Below, one piece after another: positions 1 through 5,877 of a stretch of DNA of 7,386 nt. Source of the DNA: Gammaproteobacteria bacterium (GTDB lineage: Bacteria; Pseudomonadota; Gammaproteobacteria; SZUA-229). A model generated the notes under the pieces. That model ran no database searches. It saw only the letters and a program-made list of their open reading frames with translations, and was not told the origin of the DNA. The stretch's first letter is position 1; each line of letters starts with the position of its first letter. The translations under genes and the position numbers were made by a program. The stretch is taken from assembly GCA_015484935.1 (NCBI GenBank), contig WFUQ01000229.1, positions 1-7,386 on the forward strand. The letters run 5' to 3'.

Positions 1-145
1 ATGCTCGCGCGCGCTCCCAGCGATAGAATTCACGCATCTTCAGCAGGTAGATACACAGGGTATAGTTGCCCGCGAAACGTGCATCGGAGATGTGGCAATT
101 GCGCTGCACCGTCTGTATCAGTTGTTCGGTTTCCGGACTGTGCAC
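1..145 (-). CDS. Conserved protein of unknown function, N-terminal 48 residues (cut by window edge)
   Basis: Reading the minus strand from GTG at 145-143 gives 48 open codons that run off the left edge. The start is well fixed: an in-frame TGA lies three codons upstream, and GGTGAGGTG lies just before the start as a Shine-Dalgarno site. The peptide begins MHSPETEQLIQTVQRNCHIS and continues with DARFAGNYTL, then CIYLLKMREFYRWE. The Cys-His-rich opening followed by a YLLKMREFYRWE-type helix looks like a conserved proteobacterial protein. I recall similar sequences called only 'Sfum_1244 family' or hypothetical, but cannot verify this. No signal peptide or membrane segment is visible in this part. 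It is divergent from the gene at 267, with a 121-bp shared control region. Function unknown; that it is a real gene is fairly likely. Confidence 0.6.
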   Translation of the reverse strand, partial: MHSPETEQLIQTVQRNCHISDARFAGNYTLCIYLLKMREFYRWERARA

Positions 146-160
146 TTTCGATCACCTCAC

Positions 161-189
161 CTGACGGCACCCCCAAAGAGGAATATAAT
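161..189 (+). promoter_or_regulatory. Sigma70-type promoter for the gene at 267
   Basis: A perfect -10 hexamer TATAAT lies at 184-189. The hexamer CTGACG (four of six matches to TTGACA) lies at 161-166, giving an ideal 17-bp spacer. Transcription would start near 196, leaving a leader of about 70 bases before the GTG at 267. The site lies in the divergent gap between the two unknown genes. The minus-strand gene must be served from the same region, but I see no equally clear promoter for it. Confidence 0.5.
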
Positions 190-266
190 ACCCGAGTAAA
201 ACAGTATACTATTCCATTTTCCGGCTGGCATCCCCATTGGTCGGAGTACAGAACAAAGAGAGAATC

Positions 267-830
267 GTGAAAATACGTGTAAAAAGCAAGTGGAATGATA
301 AAGACAGGCAACGCAGTGCTGATGAAATAGGCAGTGCGCTGGGCTTCAATCTGTGGCGTATCGCCGGTGCCAATGTGTTGCACATGGAAAATGAAGGGTT
401 TCAGACAGATACCTACAATATGCGGCTCGATGTGATTGCGGAACTGGTGGCGTTTTTTGTGCACGTCGTCGATCGTATGAGCGCGGACAAGGACTATAGC
501 GAAGAACAGCGTCGTGAGCTGATCAATGCCATGGCACTGAATCTGGCTAAGACCATGCACGATAACCGTCGTGACGTGAACGAAGGCGAGGCAAAACAGG
601 CTGACTTCAAGGCAGAGTTCATCAGTCTGCTGAATCAACGCATGGCTGAATATTCAGAGTTCAGCTTCGACGAAGGTGAACCGGGTTTTCAGCTGAGACG
701 TCGTGTAGGCGAATATGTCATGCAGAAGATGGGCGAGAAGGACAACAAATGGGTAACCGATCAGGTGATGGATATCGAGATTCCGGATGCACTGAAAACC
801 TTTAAAAGGGTGGCTCGTAATTTATTGTAA
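267..830 (+). CDS. Conserved helical protein of unknown function, 187 aa
   Basis: The reading frame is open from a TTG at 237, but the GTG at 267 is the better start because AAAGAGAG lies just upstream. This gives a 187-residue protein starting MKIRVKSKWNDKDRQRSADE. It appears mostly alpha-helical and soluble. Residues 22-45 (GSALGFNLWRIAGANVLHM and after) and 56-71 (VIAELVAFFVHVVDRM) form hydrophobic helices. The rest is charged, with helices around 78-100 and 110-130. There is no signal peptide, no convincing transmembrane helix and no catalytic motif that I recognise. It ends with TAA, and no clear terminator follows. A good promoter lies at 161-189, and the gene is divergent from the unknown gene at 1-145, so the two may share regulation. 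That it is a real gene is well supported by length, promoter and coding-like composition; its function is unknown. Confidence 0.75.
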   Translation: MKIRVKSKWNDKDRQRSADEIGSALGFNLWRIAGANVLHMENEGFQTDTYNMRLDVIAELVAFFVHVVDRMSADKDYSEEQRRELINAMALNLAKTMHDNRRDVNEGEAKQADFKAEFISLLNQRMAEYSEFSFDEGEPGFQLRRRVGEYVMQKMGEKDNKWVTDQVMDIEIPDALKTFKRVARNLL

Positions 831-995
831 AGGATGCTATAGCGTTCTTAAGTTTTCATCAGGTTGTTGTAGAGTGAGATATGTCTCCACAAAAAATGCA
901 TCCGTATCAGGGTATACGGTGCCGCAATGGTCTGTAAGACTGTTCAGTCGTGGGTGTAGACTTGATTGTCGCTACTCGAAATTCGGGTGCATTAT

Positions 996-1011
996 CACCT
1001 TGTGCAAGGTG
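996..1011 (+). promoter_or_regulatory. Inverted repeat CACCTTG-TG-CAAGGTG before the kinase start
   Basis: Perfect seven-base arms (996-1002 and 1005-1011) are separated by two bases. The right arm contains the AAGGTGG that would serve as the ribosome binding site for a GTG start at 1017. It could be an operator, since the loop is too short for a stable RNA hairpin without opening the innermost pairs. It may equally be chance. Confidence 0.25.
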
Positions 1012-1043
1012 GCTGTGTGAGTGCTGATCTAAAACCCAGTAAT

Positions 1044-1844
1044 ATGGCTGCTAACGGATTCGATCTCACCAGACTGTTCGATCTCAGTAAACATCAACTG
1101 GTCGTAGCTGTCCTGATTATTTTTCTGGCACTTGCCTATGTCTTGTACAACGGATATAGCAATGTAAAAAACACCTATAACAGCACCATCGAAACTATCG
1201 TCGAGCAGCAACAGAAGCTGCATCTATTGACCGATATGGCTAATGTCGCTCGTGATCGTTCATTGATATTACTCAAGATGCTGGCCGAAGACGACGCCTT
1301 TGAACTGGATGAATTGAATCAGGAATTCAGCAAGAAAGCATTGAGCTATATCATAAACCGACAGAAACTGGTTGCGTTACAACTGAATGATGTCGAAGCT
1401 GACCTGCTCGCGAAACAGGATTTGCTTGCCGGGAGAAATCAGAAGTTGCAGACCAGAATCGCTGAGTTATTTCTTGATGGCGAACGGGAGGTTGCAAAAA
1501 AACTGTTGTTCGAGCAGGCGATACCCGGTCAGGATAGTGTGCTCAGACAGATCAATCTGACCATCGAGGAATACAACAAGAAGACGCTCCTGTTCATCGA
1601 TGAGGTGAAGAACGGTTTTCAGAGTAGCAGCCGAAATTTTCTGTTGCTCGGTGGCCTGTTGCTGATAACCGGTATCGTGGTGATCGCAGTGATTATGACA
1701 CGCGTTTCACGCAAGGATGAGAGAAAGTTGACGCAGGCACTGAGTGATCTGGCAGAACAGAAGCATGCACTGGATGAACATGCGATCGTCTCTATCACAG
1801 ATCTTCGAGGGAATATCAACTATGCAAATAACAGGTTTTGTTAG
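1044..1844 (+). CDS. N-terminal fragment of hybrid histidine kinase: two TM helices, periplasmic sensor, start of PAS
   Basis: From the ATG at 1044 this encodes 266 residues. TM1 spans about residues 19-37 (LVVAVLIIFLALAYVLY). A helical periplasmic domain covers 38-198 and resembles the four-helix-bundle sensors of chemoreceptors and kinases in length and character. TM2 is about 199-218 (FLLLGGLLLITGIVVIAVIM). A cytoplasmic helix follows, and then a PAS domain begins at about 243 (HAIVSITDLRGNINYANNRF) and is cut by TAG. The start is uncertain: ATG 1044 has a poor ribosome site, while GTG at 1017 has AAGGTGG seven bases upstream and would add nine residues; the frame is open to TTG 966. As made, the fragment would be a membrane sensor with no catalytic domain. 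Its ligand is unknown. Domain reading is solid; whether the fragment is functional is doubtful. Confidence 0.65.
   Translation: MAANGFDLTRLFDLSKHQLVVAVLIIFLALAYVLYNGYSNVKNTYNSTIETIVEQQQKLHLLTDMANVARDRSLILLKMLAEDDAFELDELNQEFSKKALSYIINRQKLVALQLNDVEADLLAKQDLLAGRNQKLQTRIAELFLDGEREVAKKLLFEQAIPGQDSVLRQINLTIEEYNKKTLLFIDEVKNGFQSSSRNFLLLGGLLLITGIVVIAVIMTRVSRKDERKLTQALSDLAEQKHALDEHAIVSITDLRGNINYANNRFC
1842..1844 (+). other. In-frame amber (TAG) codon inside the PAS domain
   Basis: The codons read TTT TGT TAG TGC AGT GGT TAC, that is F-C-stop-C-S-G-Y. PAS domains of this kind commonly have an acidic residue (F-C-E-x-S-G-Y) at this point, so one G-to-T change in GAG explains the stop without any frameshift. 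TAG is also the normal stop of this kinase (3249-3251) and of the moxR gene (5438-5440), which argues against general amber recoding. Confidence 0.8.
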
Positions 1845-1860
1845 TGCAGTGGTTACACCC

Positions 1861-1874
1861 AGGAGGAGCTGTTG
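1861..1874 (+). promoter_or_regulatory. Internal ribosome site AGGAGG and TTG restart codon
   Basis: AGGAGG at 1861-1866 is followed by five bases and then an in-frame TTG at 1872-1874, seventeen bases past the amber codon. In the intact gene these bases encode Gln-Glu-Glu-Leu-Leu of the PAS domain. The match to the ideal Shine-Dalgarno sequence may therefore be accidental. Nevertheless it is placed well for re-initiation by ribosomes that stop at 1842. Confidence 0.45.
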
Positions 1875-3251
1875 GGTAAGCATCTCAGCCTGCTCAATTC
1901 TTCACAGCATGATGATGATTTTTATACAGAGATGTATCGTGCTATTTCAGCAGGAGAGATATGGCGTGGGGAGATATGTAATCGTACCAAAGACGATACT
2001 GACTACTGGTTAGAGAGTACTATCGTTCCGTTCACGGATGCCGATGGTGAACCTCAGAGTTATATCAGCATGAGTACGGACATCACTGAACGTAAGCAGA
2101 CTGAAGAAGCCTTGCGTCGTACCCAGAAGATGGAAGCGATAGGCGAGCTGACAGGAGGCATCGCGCACGATTTCAACAATATACTCGGTGTCGTGTTGGG
2201 GCATCTGAGTCTGCTGGAGCGTCAGCTAGGAGCGGATGAGAAGATAGCTAAACGACTGTCAACCATCAACAAAGCAACCCAGCGTGCTATCGACCTGACC
2301 AAGCAGTTGCTCGGCTTCTCGCGCAAGCAGGCTGAAAAGAAAGTCGTCACAGATATCAATACGGAAATCGGTAACATGGAGAGCCTGATCACCCGCTCGG
2401 TAACACCACAGGTGGAAATAATCCATGAGCTTGCCGACGATCTATGGAAGACCGAAATAGATCCCGGTGACTTTCAGGATACGCTGCTCAATCTGATCCT
2501 CAACGCACGTGATGCTATGGACAATCGAGGTCGCGTATTGCTCAAGACGGCCAACGTCACTCTGGGAGACCTGTTTTGTGCGAGTAACCCGGGGGCGGTT
2601 ATCGGTGACTATGTGCAGCTTGAAGTGAGTGATTGCGGGCAGGGAATCGATGCTGAACTGCTCGACAGGATCTTCGAGCCTTTCTTCACCACAAAACCTC
2701 AGGGTGCAGGCACCGGGCTTGGACTGTCCATGGTATTTGGTTTTGTACAACGCTCGGAAGGCTATATCAAGGTGAAATCACAGAAAGGTGAAGGCACTAC
2801 TTTTCTGCTCTATCTACCAAGGTCTGTCGAAGCCGAAGAACCTGTCTCCATCCGTCCTGTAGATAAGAACAGTCCGCTACAGCGTGGGACTGAGACATTG
2901 CTGGTATTCGATGATGAGAGTGGTCTGCTGGAGCTGGCTACCGAATCATTGCAGGAGCAGGGTTACAGAGTGCTGACAGCCAGTGACGGCCGACAGGCGC
3001 TTGAGATACTGGAACAGGAACCTGATATCAGTCTGCTGTTCAGTGATATCGTCATGCCCGGTGGTATAAACGGTTATGAGCTGGCCGAGAAGGCTGCAGA
3101 AAGCTATCCCGATCTCAAGATATTGTTCACTTCAGGTTACACAGAAAAAGCAGTGACGGAAAAAGATCAGCACCGTTTTGATGCGGCACTGTTGAGAAAA
3201 CCTTATTCGCAGGATGAGATGGTGAGGTGTGTGAGGGATGCTCTGGGCTAG
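1872..3251 (+). CDS. C-terminal part of hybrid histidine kinase: PAS remainder, HisKA, HATPase_c, REC
   Basis: Read from TTG 1872 this gives 459 residues without any membrane segment. Residues 1-76 complete the PAS domain and its C-terminal DITERK linker. The dimerisation domain carries the H-box GGIAHDFNN, with the likely phospho-accepting His at 99. The ATPase domain shows the N-box (LLNLILNARDAM, about 205-216), the D-G-x-G-type box VSDCGQGID with D254, the F-box IFEPFFTTK (267-275) and the G2 box GAGTGLGLS (278-286). A receiver domain follows from about 340, with acidic pair D347/D348, phospho-acceptor D392 in SDIVMPGG and K443 in RKPY. All catalytic residues are present, so a kinase-to-receiver phosphorelay is possible. 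No partner regulator or output protein is encoded nearby. It originally formed one protein with the upstream fragment. A strong terminator follows at 3312. Whether it is translated alone is an inference. Confidence 0.75.
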   Translation: MGKHLSLLNSSQHDDDFYTEMYRAISAGEIWRGEICNRTKDDTDYWLESTIVPFTDADGEPQSYISMSTDITERKQTEEALRRTQKMEAIGELTGGIAHDFNNILGVVLGHLSLLERQLGADEKIAKRLSTINKATQRAIDLTKQLLGFSRKQAEKKVVTDINTEIGNMESLITRSVTPQVEIIHELADDLWKTEIDPGDFQDTLLNLILNARDAMDNRGRVLLKTANVTLGDLFCASNPGAVIGDYVQLEVSDCGQGIDAELLDRIFEPFFTTKPQGAGTGLGLSMVFGFVQRSEGYIKVKSQKGEGTTFLLYLPRSVEAEEPVSIRPVDKNSPLQRGTETLLVFDDESGLLELATESLQEQGYRVLTASDGRQALEILEQEPDISLLFSDIVMPGGINGYELAEKAAESYPDLKILFTSGYTEKAVTEKDQHRFDAALLRKPYSQDEMVRCVRDALG

Positions 3252-3311
3252 CCAGAGTCATTGTCGCAACTTTTGAACGGTTGTAATCGGTGACCCGATG
3301 TTCTCAGGCGA

Positions 3312-3343
3312 AAAAAAGGCCGGTTAAAAAACCGGCCTTTTTT
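3312..3343. terminator. Strong bidirectional intrinsic terminator
   Basis: AAAAAAGGCCGGTT (3312-3325) pairs perfectly with 3330-3343 over 14 bp around an AAAA loop. The GC core is GGCCGG/CCGGCC, flanked by an A run on one side and a T run on the other. It therefore works as an intrinsic terminator in both directions. It ends the kinase gene on the plus strand and the small gene at 3366-3560 on the minus strand. Confidence 0.92.
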
Positions 3344-3365
3344 GATTTTATGTCTGAGCTAAATC

Positions 3366-3560
3366 TTATTTAGTCCAGTTGCTGTAGTTATCAGCATTTT
3401 TCTCTTTGCCATCTTCGTAACCAGCATTGTAAGCATCGTTTACACGCTGTTCTTCACGTTCTGGGTTCAGTACATAACCACCTTGCCAGCCCTGGATATA
3501 TTCAGGATCTACGCCAGCTGCTTCCATCTTGGTCACTGCATCAAAATACTGTTGGTTCAT
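3366..3560 (-). CDS. Small conserved acidic protein, 64 aa
   Basis: The minus-strand ATG at 3560-3558 opens a 64-residue protein starting MNQQYFDAVTKMEAAGVDPE and ending in TAA at 3368-3366. GGGGAAA lies about ten bases before the start. Residues 21-30 are YIQGWQGGYV and residues 43-52 are AYNAGYEDGK, two short aromatic-glycine motifs separated by a charged stretch. The C terminus is NYSNWTK. It is soluble, charged and lacks a signal peptide. I recall similar small proteins in gammaproteobacteria annotated only as hypothetical. The AYNAGYEDG part is vaguely reminiscent of the GYQAG motif of ribosome modulation factor, but that is not evidence of homology. It stands as a one-gene unit, with a TATAAT promoter upstream and a strong terminator downstream, which suggests substantial expression. 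Function unknown. Confidence 0.75.
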   Translation of the reverse strand: MNQQYFDAVTKMEAAGVDPEYIQGWQGGYVLNPEREEQRVNDAYNAGYEDGKEKNADNYSNWTK

Positions 3561-3665
3561 CTCGGTTTCCCCGTAGTTTGTAATGTTGCCAGCCTGAAGT
3601 CACATCAGGGCTGAAAACGAAATTTAAGTTCAAACAGGTCAATCACACTGTTTTATTGGGGGCAG

Positions 3666-3694
3666 ATTATACCCGATTCGCCTATATCGATGAA
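3666..3694 (-). promoter_or_regulatory. Promoter for the 64-aa protein gene
   Basis: On the minus strand a perfect TATAAT lies at 3671-3666. With a 17-bp spacer the -35 position is TTCATC (3694-3689), a weak match. Transcription would begin near 3659 and leave an untranslated leader of about 100 bases. That leader contains a small inverted repeat (CCTGA at 3593-3597, TCAGG at 3605-3609). The region 3561-3826 holds no other gene that I can support. No clear plus-strand promoter for the sel1-type gene was recognised in it. Confidence 0.5.
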
Positions 3695-3826
3695 ATAGCT
3701 GCTTATATCCCATTTGGGAGAGAGTGGCATGGCACAAAGCGATACTTCCCAACGAGGGTATTGCTGAAATGCTGAAAGAAGATAGCATGGTAAACTGTCC
3801 GATTGAAAGAATAGTTAGAGAAGATT

Positions 3827-4273
3827 ATGTCAGAAGAAAACAGTATGGAAATCAGCGATATGGATGCCTCCTTTTCGAGTGGGGTGGCCGCATTCGAATC
3901 CCGGAATTTTTCGCAGGCACTGCGGTTTCTCAATCCTCTGGCAGAAAAAGGGGATGCCGAGGCACAGCACCGGTGCGCCATCATGTATCAGAATGGTCTG
4001 GGGACCGTCACCAATGAGAAACAGGCAGCGGCGTACATGCTGGCTGCGGCAGAGCAGGGGCACGCCGTCGCGCAGCACGGTCTGGGTTTCATGTATATGG
4101 AAGGTGAGTGTGTCGAGCAGGATGGTGCCGAGGCGGTGAAGTGGTTCAAGCGTGCCGCCGAGCAGGGGCTGACAGGCTCGATGACCACACTGGCGATGCT
4201 ATACGAAGAAGGCAAGATCGTCGATAAGGATCCGGAAGAAGCCCAGCGGTTGTATAAGTTGGCGGGGTTTTAA
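3827..4273 (+). CDS. Sel1-like repeat (SLR/TPR-type) protein, 148 aa
   Basis: ATG at 3827 is preceded by AGAGAAG and opens a 148-residue protein. After a short acidic N terminus, residues 20-65 form a degenerate helical repeat (FSQALRFLNPLAEKGDAEAQ). Two regular Sel1-like repeats follow. One covers about 66-101 (AAYMLAAAEQGHAVAQHGLG...) and the other about 102-137 (AVKWFKRAAEQG... LAMLYEEGK). A partial repeat, PEEAQRLYKLAGF, ends the protein. Sel1 repeats build curved alpha-helical scaffolds for protein-protein contact and have no catalytic activity of their own. There is no signal peptide, so it is probably cytoplasmic. The gene directly precedes the moxR-type gene in the same direction, separated only by the inverted-repeat insert at 4275-4358. 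It may be an adaptor for that ATPase system, though this link is inferred from position alone. Its TAA stop forms part of the TAAT flanking the insert. Confidence 0.85.
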   Translation: MSEENSMEISDMDASFSSGVAAFESRNFSQALRFLNPLAEKGDAEAQHRCAIMYQNGLGTVTNEKQAAAYMLAAAEQGHAVAQHGLGFMYMEGECVEQDGAEAVKWFKRAAEQGLTGSMTTLAMLYEEGKIVDKDPEEAQRLYKLAGF

Positions 4274-4274
4274 T

Positions 4275-4358
4275 TTCACCGCAGAGACGCGGAGAGCGCA
4301 GAGAAAGACAACACTTGCATGACGTTTTTCTCAGCGACCTCTGCGTCTCTGCGGTGAA
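4275..4358. repeat. 84-bp gene-free inverted-repeat element (miniature relative of the element at 5447-5909)
   Basis: Left arm 4275-4306 and right arm 4327-4358 are 32-bp inverted repeats with 28 matches. Both begin TTCACCGCAGAGACGC when read inward, the same ends as the larger element at 5447-5909. The interior is only 20 bases and holds no gene. TAAT occurs on both sides (4271-4274 and 4359-4362), as expected of a 4-bp target duplication, although AT-rich four-base matches can be chance. Without it the sel1-moxR gap would be about 40 bp. In RNA it would form a long hairpin between the two genes and could act as an attenuator, but no T run follows, so it is not a standard terminator. Confidence 0.8.
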
Positions 4359-4399
4359 TAATCCAAATCTATCAAAAAATAATAAACAGAAACAATACC

Positions 4400-5440
4400 A
4401 TGCGACCAGCACATCTATTAGCAGTCATCGAAAAAGAATACGCCAGCACACACGAAGGTCACCATACGCCGGTGATGTTATGGGGACCACCGGGTGTCGG
4501 AAAATCCCAGATGGTGGCGCAGGTCGCCGACCGTCATAATGTGCAGTTGATCGACATCCGGCTCTCACAGATGGAACCCAGTGATCTCCGTGGTATCCCG
4601 TTCCGGAATGGTGAGGAAGTGGAGTGGGCTATCCCTGCCATGTTGCCGAGTCTGAAGCGCCATGGCGAAGACGGTATCCTGTTCATCGACGAGATCACCT
4701 CGGCACCACCGAGTGTGTCGGCAGCAGCTTATCAGTTGATCCTGGATCGCAAGCTGGGCGAATACGAAGTGCCGAAAGGCTGGGCGATCATCGCGGCGGG
4801 GAATCGACAGGGTGACCGTGGTGTCACCTACAGCATGCCGGCACCGTTGGCGAATCGCTTCTCGCATTATGAAGTCGATATCAATCTGGATGACTGGGTA
4901 GCGTGGGCGTATGCCAACAGCATCGATGAACGTATCATCGCTTTCCTGCGCTTCCGTCAGGATCTGTTGTTCGATTTCGATCCATCGCACAATCCGGTCG
5001 CATTCCCTTCGCCACGTTCGTGGGAATTCGCACATCGCGCACTGTATAAATTCAGCGATCATCCTGATCTGTTACTGGGTGCATTACAGGCATGTGTCGG
5101 TAATGCTGCCGGTGTCGAATTAAGAGCCTTCATCGAAAGTCTCGATCAGATGCCTGACCTCGATGCCATCATCAATGGTGACGATGTGCCTGCACCGACC
5201 GAGATCGACTTGCAGTACGCAGTCGCAACCGCGCTGGTCGGTCGTGCCATACGTGCGAAAGACAACGCCGATGCAACTAAAGTGCACGGCAACATCCTCA
5301 ACTACGCAGGTCGTTTCAAACAACGCGAGATGGGCGTGATGCTGGTATCAGATATGCATCGTGCGATAGGGCAGGATATATTCGCCGTGCCCGAGTTCAC
5401 TGACTGGGCGGACAAGATTGCGGATATAATGCTTTATTAG
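4400..5440 (+). CDS. MoxR-family AAA+ ATPase, 346 aa
   Basis: The ATG at 4400 opens a 346-residue protein beginning MRPAHLLAVIEKEYAS. The ribosome site is poor, but the start fits the usual short helix before Walker A. Walker A is GPPGVGKS (residues 29-36, K35) and Walker B is ILFIDE (93-98, D97 and E98). The sensor-1 region is IIAAGN with N135. PAPLANRF with R153 is the likely arginine finger. The C-terminal part (about 160-346) is the helical lid and an extension. MoxR ATPases form hexameric rings in the cytoplasm and, with a VWA-domain partner, remodel or activate client proteins (known examples are RavA-ViaA, CbbQ-CbbO and NorQ-NorD). The VWA partner is encoded downstream at 5928. The 487-bp gap between them is almost wholly an inserted element, so the two were probably adjacent originally. 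The client is unknown. Confidence 0.9.
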   Translation: MRPAHLLAVIEKEYASTHEGHHTPVMLWGPPGVGKSQMVAQVADRHNVQLIDIRLSQMEPSDLRGIPFRNGEEVEWAIPAMLPSLKRHGEDGILFIDEITSAPPSVSAAAYQLILDRKLGEYEVPKGWAIIAAGNRQGDRGVTYSMPAPLANRFSHYEVDINLDDWVAWAYANSIDERIIAFLRFRQDLLFDFDPSHNPVAFPSPRSWEFAHRALYKFSDHPDLLLGALQACVGNAAGVELRAFIESLDQMPDLDAIINGDDVPAPTEIDLQYAVATALVGRAIRAKDNADATKVHGNILNYAGRFKQREMGVMLVSDMHRAIGQDIFAVPEFTDWADKIADIMLY

Positions 5441-5446
5441 GAATAA

Positions 5447-5478
5447 TTCACCGCAGAGACGCAGAGGACGCAGAGAAG
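5447..5478 (+). repeat. Left inverted repeat of the GxxExxY element
   Basis: The arm begins TTCACCGCAGAGACGC. It contains three copies of the heptamer CGCAGAG at 5452-5458, 5460-5466 and 5469-5475. Its inner end (CAGAGAAG) also serves as a Shine-Dalgarno-like sequence for the cargo ATG at 5481, so the repeat is part of the gene's expression signal. Confidence 0.85.
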
Positions 5479-5480
5479 AT

Positions 5481-5864
5481 ATGGATGTTAATGATATTTC
5501 GAAAAATGTTATAGGTGCAGCAATTAATGTGCATAAAATTCTTGGGCCAGGTTTGTTGGAGTCGGCATACGAAGAGTGTCTATGTCATGAGTTTGACTTA
5601 AGAGGAATTCAATATAGTCGGCAGTGCAATATTCCTGTTGAATATAAGGGCGTGCGTTTGGACTGTGGTTACAGAATGGATCTGCTTGTTGAGGGTGCAG
5701 TTGTAGTTGAGCTGAAGGCAATCGAGAAGATAATGCCAATTCATGATGCTCAACTGCTGTCTTATTTGAAATTGACTAACTGCAAGTTGGGTTTATTGAT
5801 AAATTTTAACGTTAGTGTTTTAAAGCAGGGAATACGACGAAAAGTATTAAATTATGATGGCTAA
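5481..5864 (+). CDS. GxxExxY family protein, PD-(D/E)xK nuclease-like, 127 aa
   Basis: The ATG at 5481 opens a 127-residue protein, the typical size for the GxxExxY family. The family motif is G24-LL-E27-SA-Y30. The remaining pattern fits a PD-(D/E)xK nuclease core: D67 in YRMDLLV, then E77-L-K79 in VVELKA, then Q91 in HDAQLLSYLK on a following helix. E27 would supply the N-terminal acidic residue. These point to a metal-dependent nuclease fold. Activity is not proven for this family as far as I know. GC is about 37.5% by hand count, against about 55% in a sampled stretch of moxR, a sign of separate origin. The gene is tightly enclosed by 32-bp inverted repeats, and its ribosome site lies within the left repeat. 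It could be the mobility factor of the element, or a passenger. It probably has no role in the MoxR-VWA machine. Confidence 0.88.
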   Translation: MDVNDISKNVIGAAINVHKILGPGLLESAYEECLCHEFDLRGIQYSRQCNIPVEYKGVRLDCGYRMDLLVEGAVVVELKAIEKIMPIHDAQLLSYLKLTNCKLGLLINFNVSVLKQGIRRKVLNYDG

Positions 5865-5877
5865 ATCCAAGTATGCC

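Larger units (their letters stand above)
1044..3251 (+). pseudogene. Hybrid sensor histidine kinase interrupted by an in-frame amber codon
   Basis: The two open segments, 1044-1844 and 1872-3251, are in the same frame and together make one standard hybrid kinase of about 735 codons. They encode TM1, periplasmic helical sensor, TM2, PAS, HisKA, HATPase_c and REC. Only one TAG (codon 267 from the ATG) breaks it. The PAS motif continues across the stop with correct spacing: ANNRFC, stop, CSGYTQEELLG. Every other domain is intact, so the lesion is recent, is a sequencing error, or leaves a functional split pair. The two fragments are described separately. Confidence 0.65.

Noticed and set aside
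1..270. Plus-strand open frame of 89 codons from ATG 1
   Set aside because: It overlaps the minus-strand gene, which has a ribosome site and coding-like sequence. The plus-strand peptide has no recognisable family or motif, and the frame runs across the promoter region.
30..638. Minus-strand open frame of 202 codons
   Set aside because: It lies opposite the gene at 267-830 and across the promoter. Its composition is odd (many His, Cys, Thr), and it ends inside the better-supported minus-strand gene in a different frame.
902..919. Inverted repeat CCGTAT-cagggt-ATACGG as a terminator of the gene at 267
   Set aside because: There are only six base pairs, low GC and no T run after it. It was left unannotated.
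1842..1844. Amber recoding (for example pyrrolysine) in the kinase
   Set aside because: TAG is used as the ordinary stop of two genes in the window, and the position is a normal PAS residue rather than a catalytic site.
3724..4017. Plus-strand open frame starting near the sequence ATGGCACAAAGC
   Set aside because: It overlaps the sel1-type gene in another frame, and its C-terminal peptide is just that gene's out-of-frame translation.
4146..4539. Open frames through the 84-bp inverted repeat (peptides such as RSPRLCGE and SDLCVSAVNN)
   Set aside because: These are artefacts of translating the repeat. They overlap the sel1-type and moxR genes in other frames and have no start signals.
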